Source: Procambarus clarkii (taxonomy: Eukaryota; Arthropoda; Malacostraca; Decapoda; Cambaridae). Taken from it: a DNA stretch of 64,000 nt. Positions 1-13,370 of this stretch are shown here, piece by piece. The stretch is from assembly GCF_040958095.1 (NCBI RefSeq), contig NC_091199.1, forward strand, positions 36,200,084 through 36,264,083, written 5' to 3'. How positions within the stretch are numbered: position 1 is the first letter of the stretch; each line of letters starts with the position of its first letter. The position numbers and the translations under genes were made by a program. A model generated the notes under the pieces. The model ran no database searches, was not told the DNA's origin, and saw only the letters and a list, made by a program, of their open reading frames with translations.

Positions 1-3000
1 TGTGGCGGTGGTGTGTGGTGGTGACGGTGGTGTGTTGTGGTGACGGTGGTGTGTGATGGTGACAGTGGTGTGTGGTGCTCACGGTGGTGTGTGATAGTGA
101 TGGTGGTGTGTGATGGTGAAGGTGGAGTGTGGTGATCACGGTGGTGTATGGTGGTGACGGTGGTGTGTGGTGGTGACGGTGGTGTGTTGTAGTGACGGTG
201 GTGTGTGGTGGTGACGGTGGTGTGTGGTGCTCACGGTGGTGTGTGATGGTGACGGTGGTGTACAATAGTGACAGTGGTGTGTTGTGGTAACGGTGGTGTG
301 TGGTGGAGACGGTGGTGTGTGGTGGTGACGTTGGTGTGTGGTGGTGACGGTGGTGTGTGGTGGTGACGGTGGTGTGTGATGGTGAAGGTGGGGTGTGGTG
401 ATGACGATGGTGGTGACTGTGGTGTTTGGTGGTGACGGTAATGTGTGGTGGTGACGGTGGTGTGTGGTGGTGACGGTGGTGTGTGGTGGTGACGTTGGTG
501 TATAATGGTGACGGTGGTGTGTGGTGGTGACGGTGGTGTACCAATGGTGACAGTGGTGACGGTGGTGTGTAATGGTGAAGGTGGGGTGTGGTGATGACGA
601 TGGTGTTGACTGTGGTATTTGGTGGTGACGGTAATGTGTGGTGGTGACGGTGGTGTGTGGTGGTGACGGTGGTGTGTGAAGGTGAAGGTGGGGTGTGGTG
701 ATGACGATGGTGGTGACTGTGGTGTTTAGTGGTGACGGTAATGTGTGGTGGTGACGGTGGTGTGTGGTGGTAGCGGTGGTGTGTGATGGTGAAGGGGGGA
801 TGTGGTGATGATGATGGTGGTGACTGTGGTGTTTGGTGGTGACGGTGATATGTTGTGGTGACCGTGGTGTGTGGTGGTGACGGTGGTGTGTGGTGGTGAC
901 GGTGGTGTATAATGGTGAAGGTGGTGTGTGGTGGTGAAAGTGGTGTGTGGTGGTGACGTTTGTGTGTGGTAGTAATGGTGGTGTGTGATGGTGATTTTGG
1001 GGTGTGGTGATGACGGTGGTGTGTGGTGGTGACGGTGGTGTGTGATGGTGACGGTGGTGTGTGGTGCTGACGGTGGTGTGTGAAGGTGAGGGTGGGGTGT
1101 GGTGATGACGATGGTGGTGACTGTAGTGTGTGGTGGTGACGGTGGTGTGTGGTGGTGACGGTGGTGTGTAGCGATGACGGTGGTGTGTGGTGGTGACGGT
1201 GGTGTATAATGGTGACGGTGGTGTGTGGTGGTGAATGTGGTGTGTGGTGGTGACGGTGGTGTGTGATGGTGACAGTGGTGTGTGATGCTCACGGTGGTGT
1301 GTGGTAGTGATGGTGGTGTGTGATGGTGAAGTTGGGGTGTGGTGATGACGGTGGTGTGTGGTGGTGACGGTGGTGTGTGGTGGGGACGGTGGTGTGTCGT
1401 GCTGAGGTCGGTGTGTGGTGCTGACGGTGGTGTGTGGTGGTGACGGTGGTGTACAATGGTGACAGTGGTGTGTGGTGGTGACGGTGGTGTGTGGTGGAGA
1501 CGGTGATGTATAATGGTGACGGTGGTGTGTGGTGGTGACGGTGGTGTGTTGGGGTGACGGTGGTGTGTGATGGTGAAGGGGGGCTGTGGTGATGACGATG
1601 GTGGTGACTGTGGTGTTTGGTGGTGACGGTGGTGTGTGGTGGTGACCGTGGTGTGTAGTGCTGACGGTGTTGTGTGGTGGTGACGGTGGTGTACCAATGG
1701 TGACAGTGGTGTGTGCTGGAGACGGTGGTGTGTGGTGGTGACGGTGGTGTGTGATGGTGAAGGTTGTGTGTGGTGGTGACGGTGGTGTTTAATGGTGACG
1801 GTGGTGTGTGGTGGTGACGGTGGTGTGTGGTGGTGACGGTGGTGTGTGAAGGTGAAGGTGGGGTGTGGTGTGTGGTGGTGACGGTGGTGTGTGGTGGTGA
1901 CGGTGGTGTGTGGTGGTGACGGTGTTGTGTGGCGGTGACGGTGGTGTGTGGTGGTGACGGTGGTGTATAATGGTGACGGTGGTGTGTGGTGGTGAATGTG
2001 GTGTGTGGTGGTGACGGTGGTGTGTTGTAGTGACGGTGGTGTGTGATGGTGACAGTGGTGTGTGGTAGTGATGGTGGTGTGTGATGGTGAAGGTGGGGTG
2101 TGGTGAGCACGGTGGTATGTGGTGGTGACGGTGGTGTGTGGTGGTGACGGTGGTGTGTTGTGGTGACGGTGGTGTGTGGTGGTGACGGTGGTGTGTGGTG
2201 CTCACGGTGGTGTGTGGTGCTGACGGTGGTGTGTGGTGGTGACGGTGGTGTACCAATGGTGACAGTGGTGTGTGGTGGAGACGGTGGTGTATAATGGTGA
2301 CGGTGGTGTGTGGTGGTGACGGTGGTGTATGGTGGTGACGGTGGTGTGTGATGGTGAAGGTGGGGTGTGGAGATGACGATGGTGGTGACTGTGGTGTTTG
2401 GTGGTGACGGTGGTGTGTGGTGGCGAATGTGGTGTGTGGTGCTGACGGTGGTGAGTGGTGGTGACGGTGGTGTAACAATGGTGACAGTGGTGTGTGGTGG
2501 AGACAGTGGTGTATAATGGTGACGGTGGTGTATGGTGGTGACGGTGGTGTGTTGGGGTGACGGTGGTGTGTGATGGTGAAGGGGGGATGTGGTGATGACG
2601 ATGTTGGTGACTGTGGTGTTTGGTGGTGACGGTGGTGTGTGGTGGTGACCGTGGTGTGTGGTGGTGACGGTGGGGTGTGGTGGTGACCGTGGTGTGTAGT
2701 GCTGACGGTGGTGTGTGGTGGTGACGGTGGTGTACCAATGGTGACAGTGGTGTGTGGTGGAGACGGTGGTGTGTGGTGGTGACGGTGGTGTATAATGGTG
2801 ACGGTGGTGTGTGGTGGTGACGGTGGTGTGTGGTGGTGATGGTGGGTTGTGAAGGTGAAGGTGGGGTGTGGTGATGACGATGGTGGTGACTGTGGTGTGT
2901 GGTGGTGACGGTGGTGTGTGGTGGTGACGGTGGTGTGTGGTTGTGGCGGTGGTGTGTGGTGGTGACGGTGGTGTGTTGTAGTGACGGTGGTGTGTGATGG

Positions 3001-5156
3001 TGACAGTGGTGTGTGGTGCTCACGGTGGTGTGTGATAGTGATGGTGGTGTGTGATGGTGAAGGTGGAGTGTGGTGATCACGGTGGTGTATGGTGGTGACG
3101 GTGGTGTGTGGTGGTGACGGTGGTGTGTTGTAGTGACGGTGGTGTGTGGTGGTGACGGTGGTGTGTGGTGCTCACGGTGGTGTGTGATGGTGACGGTGGT
3201 GTACAATAGTGACAGTGGTGTGTTGTGGTAACGGTGGTGTGTGGTGGAGACGGTGGTGTGTGGTGGTGACGTTGGTGTGTGGTGGTGACGGTGGTGTGTG
3301 GTGGTGACGGTGGTGTGTGATGGTGAAGGTGGGGTGTGGTGATGACGATGGTGGTGACTGTGGTGTTTGGTGGTGACGGTAATGTGTGGTGGTGACGGTG
3401 GTGTGTGGTGGTGACGGTGGTGTGTGGTGGTGACGTTGGTGTATAATGGTGACGGTGGTGTGTGGTGGTGACGGTGGTGTACCAATGGTGACAGTGGTGA
3501 CGGTGGTGTGTAATGGTGAAGGTGGGGTGTGGTGATGACGATGGTGTTGACTGTGGTATTTGGTGGTGACGGTAATGTGTGGTGGTGACGGTGGTGTGTG
3601 GTGGTGACGGTGGTGTGTGAAGGTGAAGGTGGGGTGTGGTGATGACGATGGTGGTGACTGTGGTGTTTAGTGGTGACGGTAATATGTGGTGGTGACGGTG
3701 GTGTGTGGTGGTAGCGGTGGTGTGTGATGGTGAAGGGGGGATGTGGTGATGATGATGGTGGTGACTGTGGTGTTTGGTGGTGACGGTGATATGTTGTGGT
3801 GACCGTGGTGTGTGGTGGTGACGGTGGTGTGTGGTGGTGACGGTGGTGTATAATGGTGAAGGTGGTGTGTGGTGGTGAAAGTGGTGTGTGGTGGTGACGT
3901 TTGTGTGTGGTAGTAATGGTGGTGTGTGATGGTGATTTTGGGGTGTGGTGATGACGGTGGTGTGTGGTGGTGACGGTGGTGTGTGATGGTGACGGTGGTG
4001 TGTGGTGCTGACGGTGGTGTGTGAAGGTGAGGGTGGGGTGTGGTGATGACGATGGTGGTGACTGTAGTGTGTGGTGGTGACGGTGGTGTGTGGTGGTGAC
4101 GGTGGTGTGTAGCGATGACGGTGGTGTGTGGTGGTGACGGTGGTGTATAATGGTGACGGTGGTGTGTGGTGGTGAATGTGGTGTGTGGTGGTGACGGTGG
4201 TGTGTGATGGTGACAGTGGTGTGTGATGCTCACGGTGGTGTGTGGTAGTGATGGTGGTGTGTGATGGTGAAGTTGGGGTGTGGTGATGACGGTGGTGTGT
4301 GGTGGTGACGGTGGTGTGTGGTGGGGACGGTGGTGTGTCGTGCTGAGGTCGGTGTGTGGTGCTGACGGTGGTGTGTGGTGGTGACGGTGGTGTACAATGG
4401 TGACAGTGGTGTGTGGTGGTGACGGTGGTGTGTGGTGGAGACGGTGATGTATAATGGTGACGGTGGTGTGTGGTGGTGACGGTGGTGTGTTGGGGTGACG
4501 GTGGTGTGTGATGGTGAAGGGGGGCTGTGGTGATGACGATGGTGGTGACTGTGGTGTTTGGTGGTGACGGTGGTGTGTGGTGGTGACCGTGGTGTGTAGT
4601 GCTGACGGTGTTGTGTGGTGGTGACGGTGGTGTACCAATGGTGACAGTGGTGTGTGCTGGAGACGGTGGTGTGTGGTGGTGACGGTGGTGTGTGATGGTG
4701 AAGGTTGTGTGTGGTGGTGACGGTGGTGTGTAATGGTGACGGTGGTGTGTGGTGGTGACGGTGGTGTGTGGTGGTGACGGTGGTGTGTGAAGGTGAAGGT
4801 GGGGTGTGGTGTGTGGTGGTGACGGTGGTGTGTGGTGGTGACGGTGGTGTGTGGTGGTGACGGTGTTGTGTGGCGGTGACGGTGGTGTGTGGTGGTGACG
4901 GTGGTGTATAATGGTGACGGTGGTGTGTGGTGGTGAATGTGGTGTGTGGTGGTGACGGTGGTGTGTTGTAGTGACGGTGGTGTGTGATGGTGACAGTGGT
5001 GTGTGGTAGTGATGGTGGTGTGTGATGGTGAAGGTGGGGTGTGGTGAGCACGGTGGTATGTGGTGGTGACGGTGGTGTGTGGTGGTGACGGTGGTGTGTT
5101 GTAGTGACGGTGGTGTGTGGTGGTGACGGTGGTGTGTGGTGCTCACGGTAGTGTGT
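1..5156. repeat. Segmental duplication inside satellite A, offset 2941 bp
   Basis: Positions 1 to about 2215 recur at 2942 to about 5156 with only scattered single-base differences, for example ttgtgg versus ttgtag near the start. The pattern of variant 19-bp units is kept in the same order across more than 2 kb. The two copies are separated by about 725 bp of other satellite A units. The copies diverge at about 2216/5157. Confidence 0.85.
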
Positions 5157-7575
5157 GGTGGTGACGGTGGTGTACAATAGTGACAGTGGTGTGTGGTGGT
5201 GACGGTGGTGTGTGGTGGAGACGGTGGTGTGTGATGGTGAAGGTGGGGTGTGGTGATGACGATGGTGGTGACTGTGGTGTTTGGTGGTGACGGTGGTGTG
5301 TGGTGGTGACCGTGGTGTGTAGTGCTGACGGTGGTGTGTGGTGGTGACGGTGGTGTACCAATGGTGACATTGGTGTGTGATGGAGACTGTGGTGTGTGGT
5401 GGTGACGGTGGTGTGTGATGGTGAAGGTGGTGTGTGGTGTTGACGGCGGTGTATAATGGTGACGGTGGTGTGTGGTGGTGACGGTGGTGTGTGGTGGTGA
5501 CGGTGGTGTGTGATGGTGAAGGTGGGGTGTGGTGATGACGATAGTGGTGAATGTGATGTGTTTAGTGGTGACGGTAATGTGTGGTGGTGACGGTGGTGTG
5601 TGGTGGTGACGGTGGTGTGTGGTGGTGACGTTGGTGTATAATAGTGACGGTGGTGTGTGGTGGTGACGGTGGTGTGTGGTGGTGACGGTGGTGTGTTGTG
5701 GTGACGGTGGTGTGTGGTGGTGACGGTGGTGTGTGGTGGTGACGGTGGTGTGTGGTGGTGACGGTGGTGTACAATGGTGACAGTTGTGTGTGGTGGTGAC
5801 AGTGGTGTGTGGTGGAGACGGTGGTGTATAATGGTGACGGTGGTGTGTGGTGGTGACGGTGGTGTGTTGGGGTGACGGTGGTGTGTGATGGTGAAGGGGG
5901 GATGTGGTGATGACAATGGTGGTGACTGTGGTGATTGGTGGTGACGGTGGTGTGTGGTGGTGACGGTGGTGTACCAATGGTGACAGTGGTGTGTGGTGGA
6001 GAGGGTGGTGTGTGGTGGTGATGGTGGTGTGTGATTGTGAAGGTGGTGTGTGGTGGTGACGGTGGTGTATAATGGTGACGGTGGTGTGTGGTGGGGACGG
6101 TGGTGTGTGGTGGTGACGGTGGTGTGTTGTAGTGACAGTGGTGTGTGGTGGTGACGGTGGTGTGTGGTGCTCACGGTGGTGTACAATGGTGACAGTTGTG
6201 TGTGGTGGTGACAGTGGTGTGTGGTGGAGACGGTGGTGTATAATGGTGACGGTGGTGTGTGGTGGTGACGGTGGTGTGTTGGGGTGACGGTGGTGTGTGA
6301 TGGTGAAGGGGGGATGTGGTGATGACAATGGTGGTGACTGTGGTGATTGGTGGTGACGGTGGTGTGTGGTGGTGACGGTGGTGTACCAATTGTGACGGTG
6401 GTGTGTGGTGGAGACGGTGGTGTGTGGTGGTGACGGTGGTGTGTGATGGTGAAGGTGGTGTGTGGTGGTGACGGTGGTGTGTGGTGGTGACGATAGTGTG
6501 TGGTGGTGACGGTGGTGTGAGATGGTGAAGGTGGGGTGTGGTGATGACGATGGTGGTGACTGTGGTGTTTGGTGGTGATCGTAATGTGTGGTGGTGACGG
6601 TGGTGTGTGGTGGTGACGGTGGTGTGTGGTGGTGACGTTGGTGTATAATGGTGACGGTGGTGTGTGGTGGTGACGGTGGTGTATGGTGGTGACGGTGGTG
6701 TGTGGTGGTAACGGTGGTGTGTGGCGGTGACGGTGGTGTGTGGTGGTGACGGTGGTGTATAATGGTGACGGTGGTGTGTGGTGGTGAATGTGGTGTGTGG
6801 TGGTGACGTTGGTGTGAGGTAGTGATGGTGGTGTGTGATGGTGAAGGTGGAGTGTGGTGATCACTGTGGTGGTGACTGTGGTGTTTGGTGGTGACGGTAA
6901 TGTGTGCTGGTGACGGTGGTGTGTGGTGGTGAAGGGGGGGTGTGGTGATGACGATGGTGGTGACTGTGGTGTTTGGTGGTAACGGTAATGTGTGGTGGTG
7001 ACGGTGGTGTGTGGTGGTGAAGGTGGGGTGTGGTGATGACGATGGTGGTGACTGTGGTGTTTGGTGGTGACGGTAATGTGTGGTGGTGACGCTGGTGGGT
7101 GGTGGTGGTGGTGGTGTGTGATGGTGAAGGTGGGGTGTGGTGATGACGATAGTGGAGAATGTGATGTGTTTAGTGGTGACGGTAATGTGTGGTGGTGACG
7201 GTGGTGTGTGGTGGTGACGGTGGTGTGTGGTGGTGACGTTGGTGTATAATAGTGACGGTGGTGTGTGGTGGTGACGGTGGTGTGTGGTGGTGACGGTGGT
7301 GTGTTGTGGTGACGGTGGTGTGTGGTGGTGACGGTGGTGTGTGGTGGTGACGGTGGTGTGTGGTGGTGACGGTGGTGTACAATGGTGACAGTTGTGTGTG
7401 GTGGTGACAGTGGTGTGTGGTGGAGACGGTGGTGTATAATGGTGACGGTGGTGTGTGGTGGTGACGGTGGTGTGTTGGGGTGACGGTGGTGTGTGATGGT
7501 GAAGGGGGGATGTGGTGATGACAATGGTGGTGACTGTGGTGATTGGTGGTGACGGTGGTGTGTGGTGGTGACGGT
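5100..7575. repeat. Satellite A block recurring at about 15110-17584
   Basis: This block of about 2.5 kb recurs at an offset of 10009 bp with the same succession of variant units, and diverges at about 7575/17584. Its left part (about 5321-6240) also recurs at about 13371-14290, offset 8050. Together with the 2630-bp tandem duplication between them, this shows repeated kilobase-scale copying within the array. Confidence 0.8.
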
Positions 7576-8110
7576 GGTGTACCAATGGTGACGGTGGTGT
7601 GTGATGGAGACTGTGGTGTGTGGTGGTGACGGTGGTGTGTGATGGAGAAGGTGGTGTGTGGTGTTGACGGCGGTGTATAATGGTGACGGTGGTGTGTGGT
7701 GGTGACGGTGGTGTGTGGTGGTGACGGTGGTGTGTGATGGTGAAGGTGGGGTGTGGTGATGACGATAGTGGTGAATGTGATGTGTTTAGTGGTGACGGTA
7801 ATGTGTGGTGGTGACGGTGGTGTGTGGTGGTGACGGTGGTGTGTGGTGGTGACGTTGGTGTATAATAGTGACGGTGGTGTGTGGTGGTGACGGTGGTGTG
7901 TGGTGGTGACGGTGGTGTGTTGTGGTGACGGTGGTGTGTGGTGGTGACGGTGGTGTGTGGTGGTGACGGTGGTGTGTGGTGGTGACGGTGGTGTGTGGTG
8001 GTGACGGTGGTGTACAATGGTGACAGTTGTGTGTGGTGGTGACAGTGGTGTGTGGTGGAGACGGTGGTGTATAATGGTGACGGTGGCGTGTGGTGGTGAC
8101 GGTGGTGTGT

Positions 8111-11100
8111 TGGAGTGACGGTGGTGTGTGATGGTGAAGGGGGGATGTGGTGATGACAATGGTGGTGACTGGTGATTGGTGGTGACGGTGGTGTGTGGTG
8201 GTGACGGTGGTGTACCAATGGTGACGGTGGTGTGTGGTGGAGACGGTGGTGTGTGGTGGTGACTGTGGTGTGTGATGGTGAAGGTGGTGTGTGGTGGTGA
8301 CGGTGGTGTGTGGTGGTGACGATAGTGTGTGGTGGTGACGGTGGTGTGAGATGGTGAAGGTGGGGTGTGGTGATGACGATGGTGGTGACTGTGGTGTTTG
8401 GTGGTGATCGTAATGTGTGGTGGTGACGGTGGTGTGTGGTGGTGACGGTGGTGTGTGGTGGTGACGTTGGTGTATAATGGTGACGGTGGTGTGTGGTGGT
8501 GACGGTGGTGTATGGTGGTGACGGTGGTGTGTGGTGGTAACGGTGGTGTGTGGCGGTGACGGTGGTGTATAATGGTGACGGTGGTGTGTGGTGGTGAATG
8601 TGGTGTGTGGTGGTGACGTTGGTGTGTGGTAGTGATGGTGGTGTGTGATGGTGAAGGTGGAGTGTGGTGATCACTGTGGTGGTGACTGTGGTGTTTGGTG
8701 GTGACAATAATGTGTGCTGGTGACGGTGGTGTGTGGTGGTGAAGGGGGGGTGTGGTGATGACGATGGTGGTGACTGTGGTCTTTGGTGGTGACGGTAATG
8801 TGTGGTGGTGACTGTGGTGTGTGGTGGTGACGGTGGTGTGTGATGGTGAAGGTGGAGTGTGGTGATGACGATGGTGGTGACTGTGGTGTTTGGTGGTGAC
8901 GGTAATGTGTGGTGGTGACGGTGGTGTGTGGTGGTGACGGTGGTGTGTGATGGTGAAGGTGGGGTGTGGTGAAGACGATGGTGGTGACTGTGGTGTTTGG
9001 TAGTGACGGTAATGTGTGGTGGTGGCGGTGGTGTGTGAAGGTGAAGGGGGGATGTGGTGATGATGATGGTGGTGACTGTGGTGTTTCGTAGTGACGGTGA
9101 TGTGTGGTGGTGACCGTGGACTGTGTTGGTGACGGTGGTGTGTGGTGGTGACGGTTGTTTATAATGGTGACGGTGGTGTGTGGTGGTGAAGGTAGTGTGT
9201 GGTGGTGACGATTGTGTGTGGTAGTAATGGTGGTGTGTGATGGTGAAGTTGGGGTGTGGTGATGACGGTGGTGTGTGGTGCTGATGGTGGTGTGTGGTGG
9301 TGACGGTGGTGTACCAATGGTGACAGTGGTGTGTGATGGAGACGGTGGTGTGTGGTGGTGACGGTGGTGTGTGATGGTGACGGTGGTGTGTGATGGTGAA
9401 GGTGGGGTGTGGTGATGACGATGGTGGTGAATGTGGTGTTTAGTGGTGACGGTAATGTGTGGTGGTGACGGTGGTGTGTGGTGGTGACGGTGGTGTGTGG
9501 TGGTGACGTTGGTGTATAATGGTGACGGTGGTGTGTGGTGGTGACGGTGGTGTGTGGTGGTGACGGTGGTGTGTTGTGGTGACGGTGGTGTGTGGTGGTG
9601 ACGGTGGTGTGTGGTGCTGACGGTGGTGTGTGGTGGTGACGGTGGTGTGTTGTGGTGACGGTGGTGTACAATGGTGACAGTGGTGTGTGGTGGTGACGGT
9701 GGTGTGTGGTGGAGACGGTGGTGTATAATGGTGACGGTGGTGTGTGCTGGAGACGGTGGTGTGTGGTGGTGACGGTGGTGTGTGATGGTGAAGGTTGTGT
9801 GTGGTGGTGACGGTGGTGTTTAATGGTGACGGTGGTGTGTGGTGGTGACGGTGGTGTGTGGTGGTGACGGTGGTGTGTGAAGGTGAAGGTGGGGTGTGGT
9901 GTGTGGTGGTGACGGTGGTGTGTGGTGGTGACGGTGGTGTGTGGTGGTGACGGTGTTGTGTGGCGGTGACGGTGGTGTGTGGTGGTGACGGTGGTGTATA
10001 ATGGTGACGGTGGTGTGTGGTGGTGAATGTGGTGTGTGGTGGTGACGGTGGTGTGTTGTAGTGACGGTGGTGTGTGATGGTGAGAGTGGTGTGTGGTAGT
10101 GATGGTGGTGTGTGATGGTGAAGGTGGGGTGTGGTGATCACGGTGGTATGTGGTGGTGACGGTGGTGTGTGGTGGTGACGGTGGTGTGTTGTAGTGACGG
10201 TGGTGTGTGGTGGTGACGGTGGTGTGTGAAGGTGAAGGTGGGGTGTGGTGTGTGGTGGTGACGGTGGTGTGTGGTGGTGACGGTGTTGTGTGGCGGTGAC
10301 GGTGGTGTGTGGTGGTGACGGTGGTGTATAATGGTGACGGTGGTGTGTGGTGGTGAATGTGGTGTGTGGTGGTGACGGTGGTGTGTTGTAGTGACGGTGG
10401 TGTGTGATGGTGAGAGTGGTGTGTGGTAGTGATGGTGGTGTGTGATGGTGAAGGTGGGGTGTGGTGATCACGGTGGTATGTGGTGGTGACGGTGGTGTGT
10501 GGTGGTGACGGTGGTGTGTTGTAGTGACGGTGGTGTGTGGTGGTGACGGTGGTGTGTGGTGCTCACGGTAGTGTGTGGTGGTGACGGTGGTGTACAATAG
10601 TGACAGTGGTGTGTGGTGGTGACGGTGGTGTGTGGTGGAGACGGTGGTGTGTGATGGTGAAGGTGGGGTGTGGTGATGACGATGGTGGTGACTGTGGTGT
10701 TTGGTGGTGACGGTGGTGTGTGGTGGTGACCGTGGTGTGTTGGAGTGACGGTGGTGTGTGATGGTGAAGGGGGGATGTGGTGATGACAATGGTGGTGACT
10801 GGTGATTGGTGGTGACGGTGGTGTGTGGTGGTGACGGTGGTGTACCAATGGTGACGGTGGTGTGTGGTGGAGACGGTGGTGTGTGGTGGTGACTGTGGTG
10901 TGTGATGGTGAAGGTGGTGTGTGGTGGTGACGGTGGTGTGTGGTGGTGACGATAGTGTGTGGTGGTGACGGTGGTGTGAGATGGTGAAGGTGGGGTGTGG
11001 TGATGACGATGGTGGTGACTGTGGTGTTTGGTGGTGATCGTAATGTGTGGTGGTGACGGTGGTGTGTGGTGGTGACGGTGGTGTGTGGTGGTGACGTTGG

Positions 11101-13370
11101 TGTATAATGGTGACGGTGGTGTGTGGTGGTGACGGTGGTGTATGGTGGTGACGGTGGTGTGTGGTGGTAACGGTGGTGTGTGGCGGTGACGGTGGTGTAT
11201 AATGGTGACGGTGGTGTGTGGTGGTGAATGTGGTGTGTGGTGGTGACGTTGGTGTGTGGTAGTGATGGTGGTGTGTGATGGTGAAGGTGGAGTGTGGTGA
11301 TCACTGTGGTGGTGACTGTGGTGTTTGGTGGTGACAATAATGTGTGCTGGTGACGGTGGTGTGTGGTGGTGAAGGGGGGGTGTGGTGATGACGATGGTGG
11401 TGACTGTGGTCTTTGGTGGTGACGGTAATGTGTGGTGGTGACTGTGGTGTGTGGTGGTGACGGTGGTGTGTGATGGTGAAGGTGGAGTGTGGTGATGACG
11501 ATGGTGGTGACTGTGGTGTTTGGTGGTGACGGTAATGTGTGGTGGTGACGGTGGTGTGTGGTGGTGACGGTGGTGTGTGATGGTGAAGGTGGGGTGTGGT
11601 GAAGACGATGGTGGTGACTGTGGTGTTTGGTAGTGACGGTAATGTGTGGTGGTGGCGGTGGTGTGTGAAGGTGAAGGGGGGATGTGGTGATGATGATGGT
11701 GGTGACTGTGGTGTTTCGTAGTGACGGTGATGTGTGGTGGTGACCGTGGACTGTGTTGGTGACGGTGGTGTGTGGTGGTGACGGTTGTTTATAATGGTGA
11801 CGGTGGTGTGTGGTGGTGAAGGTAGTGTGTGGTGGTGACGATTGTGTGTGGTAGTAATGGTGGTGTGTGATGGTGAAGTTGGGGTGTGGTGATGACGGTG
11901 GTGTGTGGTGCTGATGGTGGTGTGTGGTGGTGACGGTGGTGTACCAATGGTGACAGTGGTGTGTGATGGAGACGGTGGTGTGTGGTGGTGACGGTGGTGT
12001 GTGATGGTGACGGTGGTGTGTGATGGTGAAGGTGGGGTGTGGTGATGACGATGGTGGTGAATGTGGTGTTTAGTGGTGACGGTAATGTGTGGTGGTGACG
12101 GTGGTGTGTGGTGGTGACGGTGGTGTGTGGTGGTGACGTTGGTGTATAATGGTGACGGTGGTGTGTGGTGGTGACGGTGGTGTGTGGTGGTGACGGTGGT
12201 GTGTTGTGGTGACGGTGGTGTGTGGTGGTGACGGTGGTGTGTGGTGCTGACGGTGGTGTGTGGTGGTGACGGTGGTGTGTTGTGGTGACGGTGGTGTACA
12301 ATGGTGACAGTGGTGTGTGGTGGTGACGGTGGTGTGTGGTGGAGACGGTGGTGTATAATGGTGACGGTGGTGTGTGCTGGAGACGGTGGTGTGTGGTGGT
12401 GACGGTGGTGTGTGATGGTGAAGGTTGTGTGTGGTGGTGACGGTGGTGTTTAATGGTGACGGTGGTGTGTGGTGGTGACGGTGGTGTGTGGTGGTGACGG
12501 TGGTGTGTGAAGGTGAAGGTGGGGTGTGGTGTGTGGTGGTGACGGTGGTGTGTGGTGGTGACGGTGGTGTGTGGTGGTGACGGTGTTGTGTGGCGGTGAC
12601 GGTGGTGTGTGGTGGTGACGGTGGTGTATAATGGTGACGGTGGTGTGTGGTGGTGAATGTGGTGTGTGGTGGTGACGGTGGTGTGTTGTAGTGACGGTGG
12701 TGTGTGATGGTGAGAGTGGTGTGTGGTAGTGATGGTGGTGTGTGATGGTGAAGGTGGGGTGTGGTGATCACGGTGGTATGTGGTGGTGACGGTGGTGTGT
12801 GGTGGTGACGGTGGTGTGTTGTAGTGACGGTGGTGTGTGGTGGTGACGGTGGTGTGTGAAGGTGAAGGTGGGGTGTGGTGTGTGGTGGTGACGGTGGTGT
12901 GTGGTGGTGACGGTGTTGTGTGGCGGTGACGGTGGTGTGTGGTGGTGACGGTGGTGTATAATGGTGACGGTGGTGTGTGGTGGTGAATGTGGTGTGTGGT
13001 GGTGACGGTGGTGTGTTGTAGTGACGGTGGTGTGTGATGGTGAGAGTGGTGTGTGGTAGTGATGGTGGTGTGTGATGGTGAAGGTGGGGTGTGGTGATCA
13101 CGGTGGTATGTGGTGGTGACGGTGGTGTGTGGTGGTGACGGTGGTGTGTTGTAGTGACGGTGGTGTGTGGTGGTGACGGTGGTGTGTGGTGCTCACGGTA
13201 GTGTGTGGTGGTGACGGTGGTGTACAATAGTGACAGTGGTGTGTGGTGGTGACGGTGGTGTGTGGTGGAGACGGTGGTGTGTGATGGTGAAGGTGGGGTG
13301 TGGTGATGACGATGGTGGTGACTGTGGTGTTTGGTGGTGACGGTGGTGTGTGGTGGTGACCGTGGTGTGT
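8111..13370. repeat. Direct tandem duplication of a 2630-bp satellite A segment
   Basis: Segment 8111-10740 is followed immediately by a second copy at 10741-13370. Both begin with tggagtgacggtggtg and keep the same order of variants, including a repeated smaller block at offset about 349 bp (for example 9878 and 10227). The junction at 10740/10741 joins the end of the segment to its own beginning, as unequal crossing-over would produce. Assembly duplication is an alternative. Confidence 0.85.
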
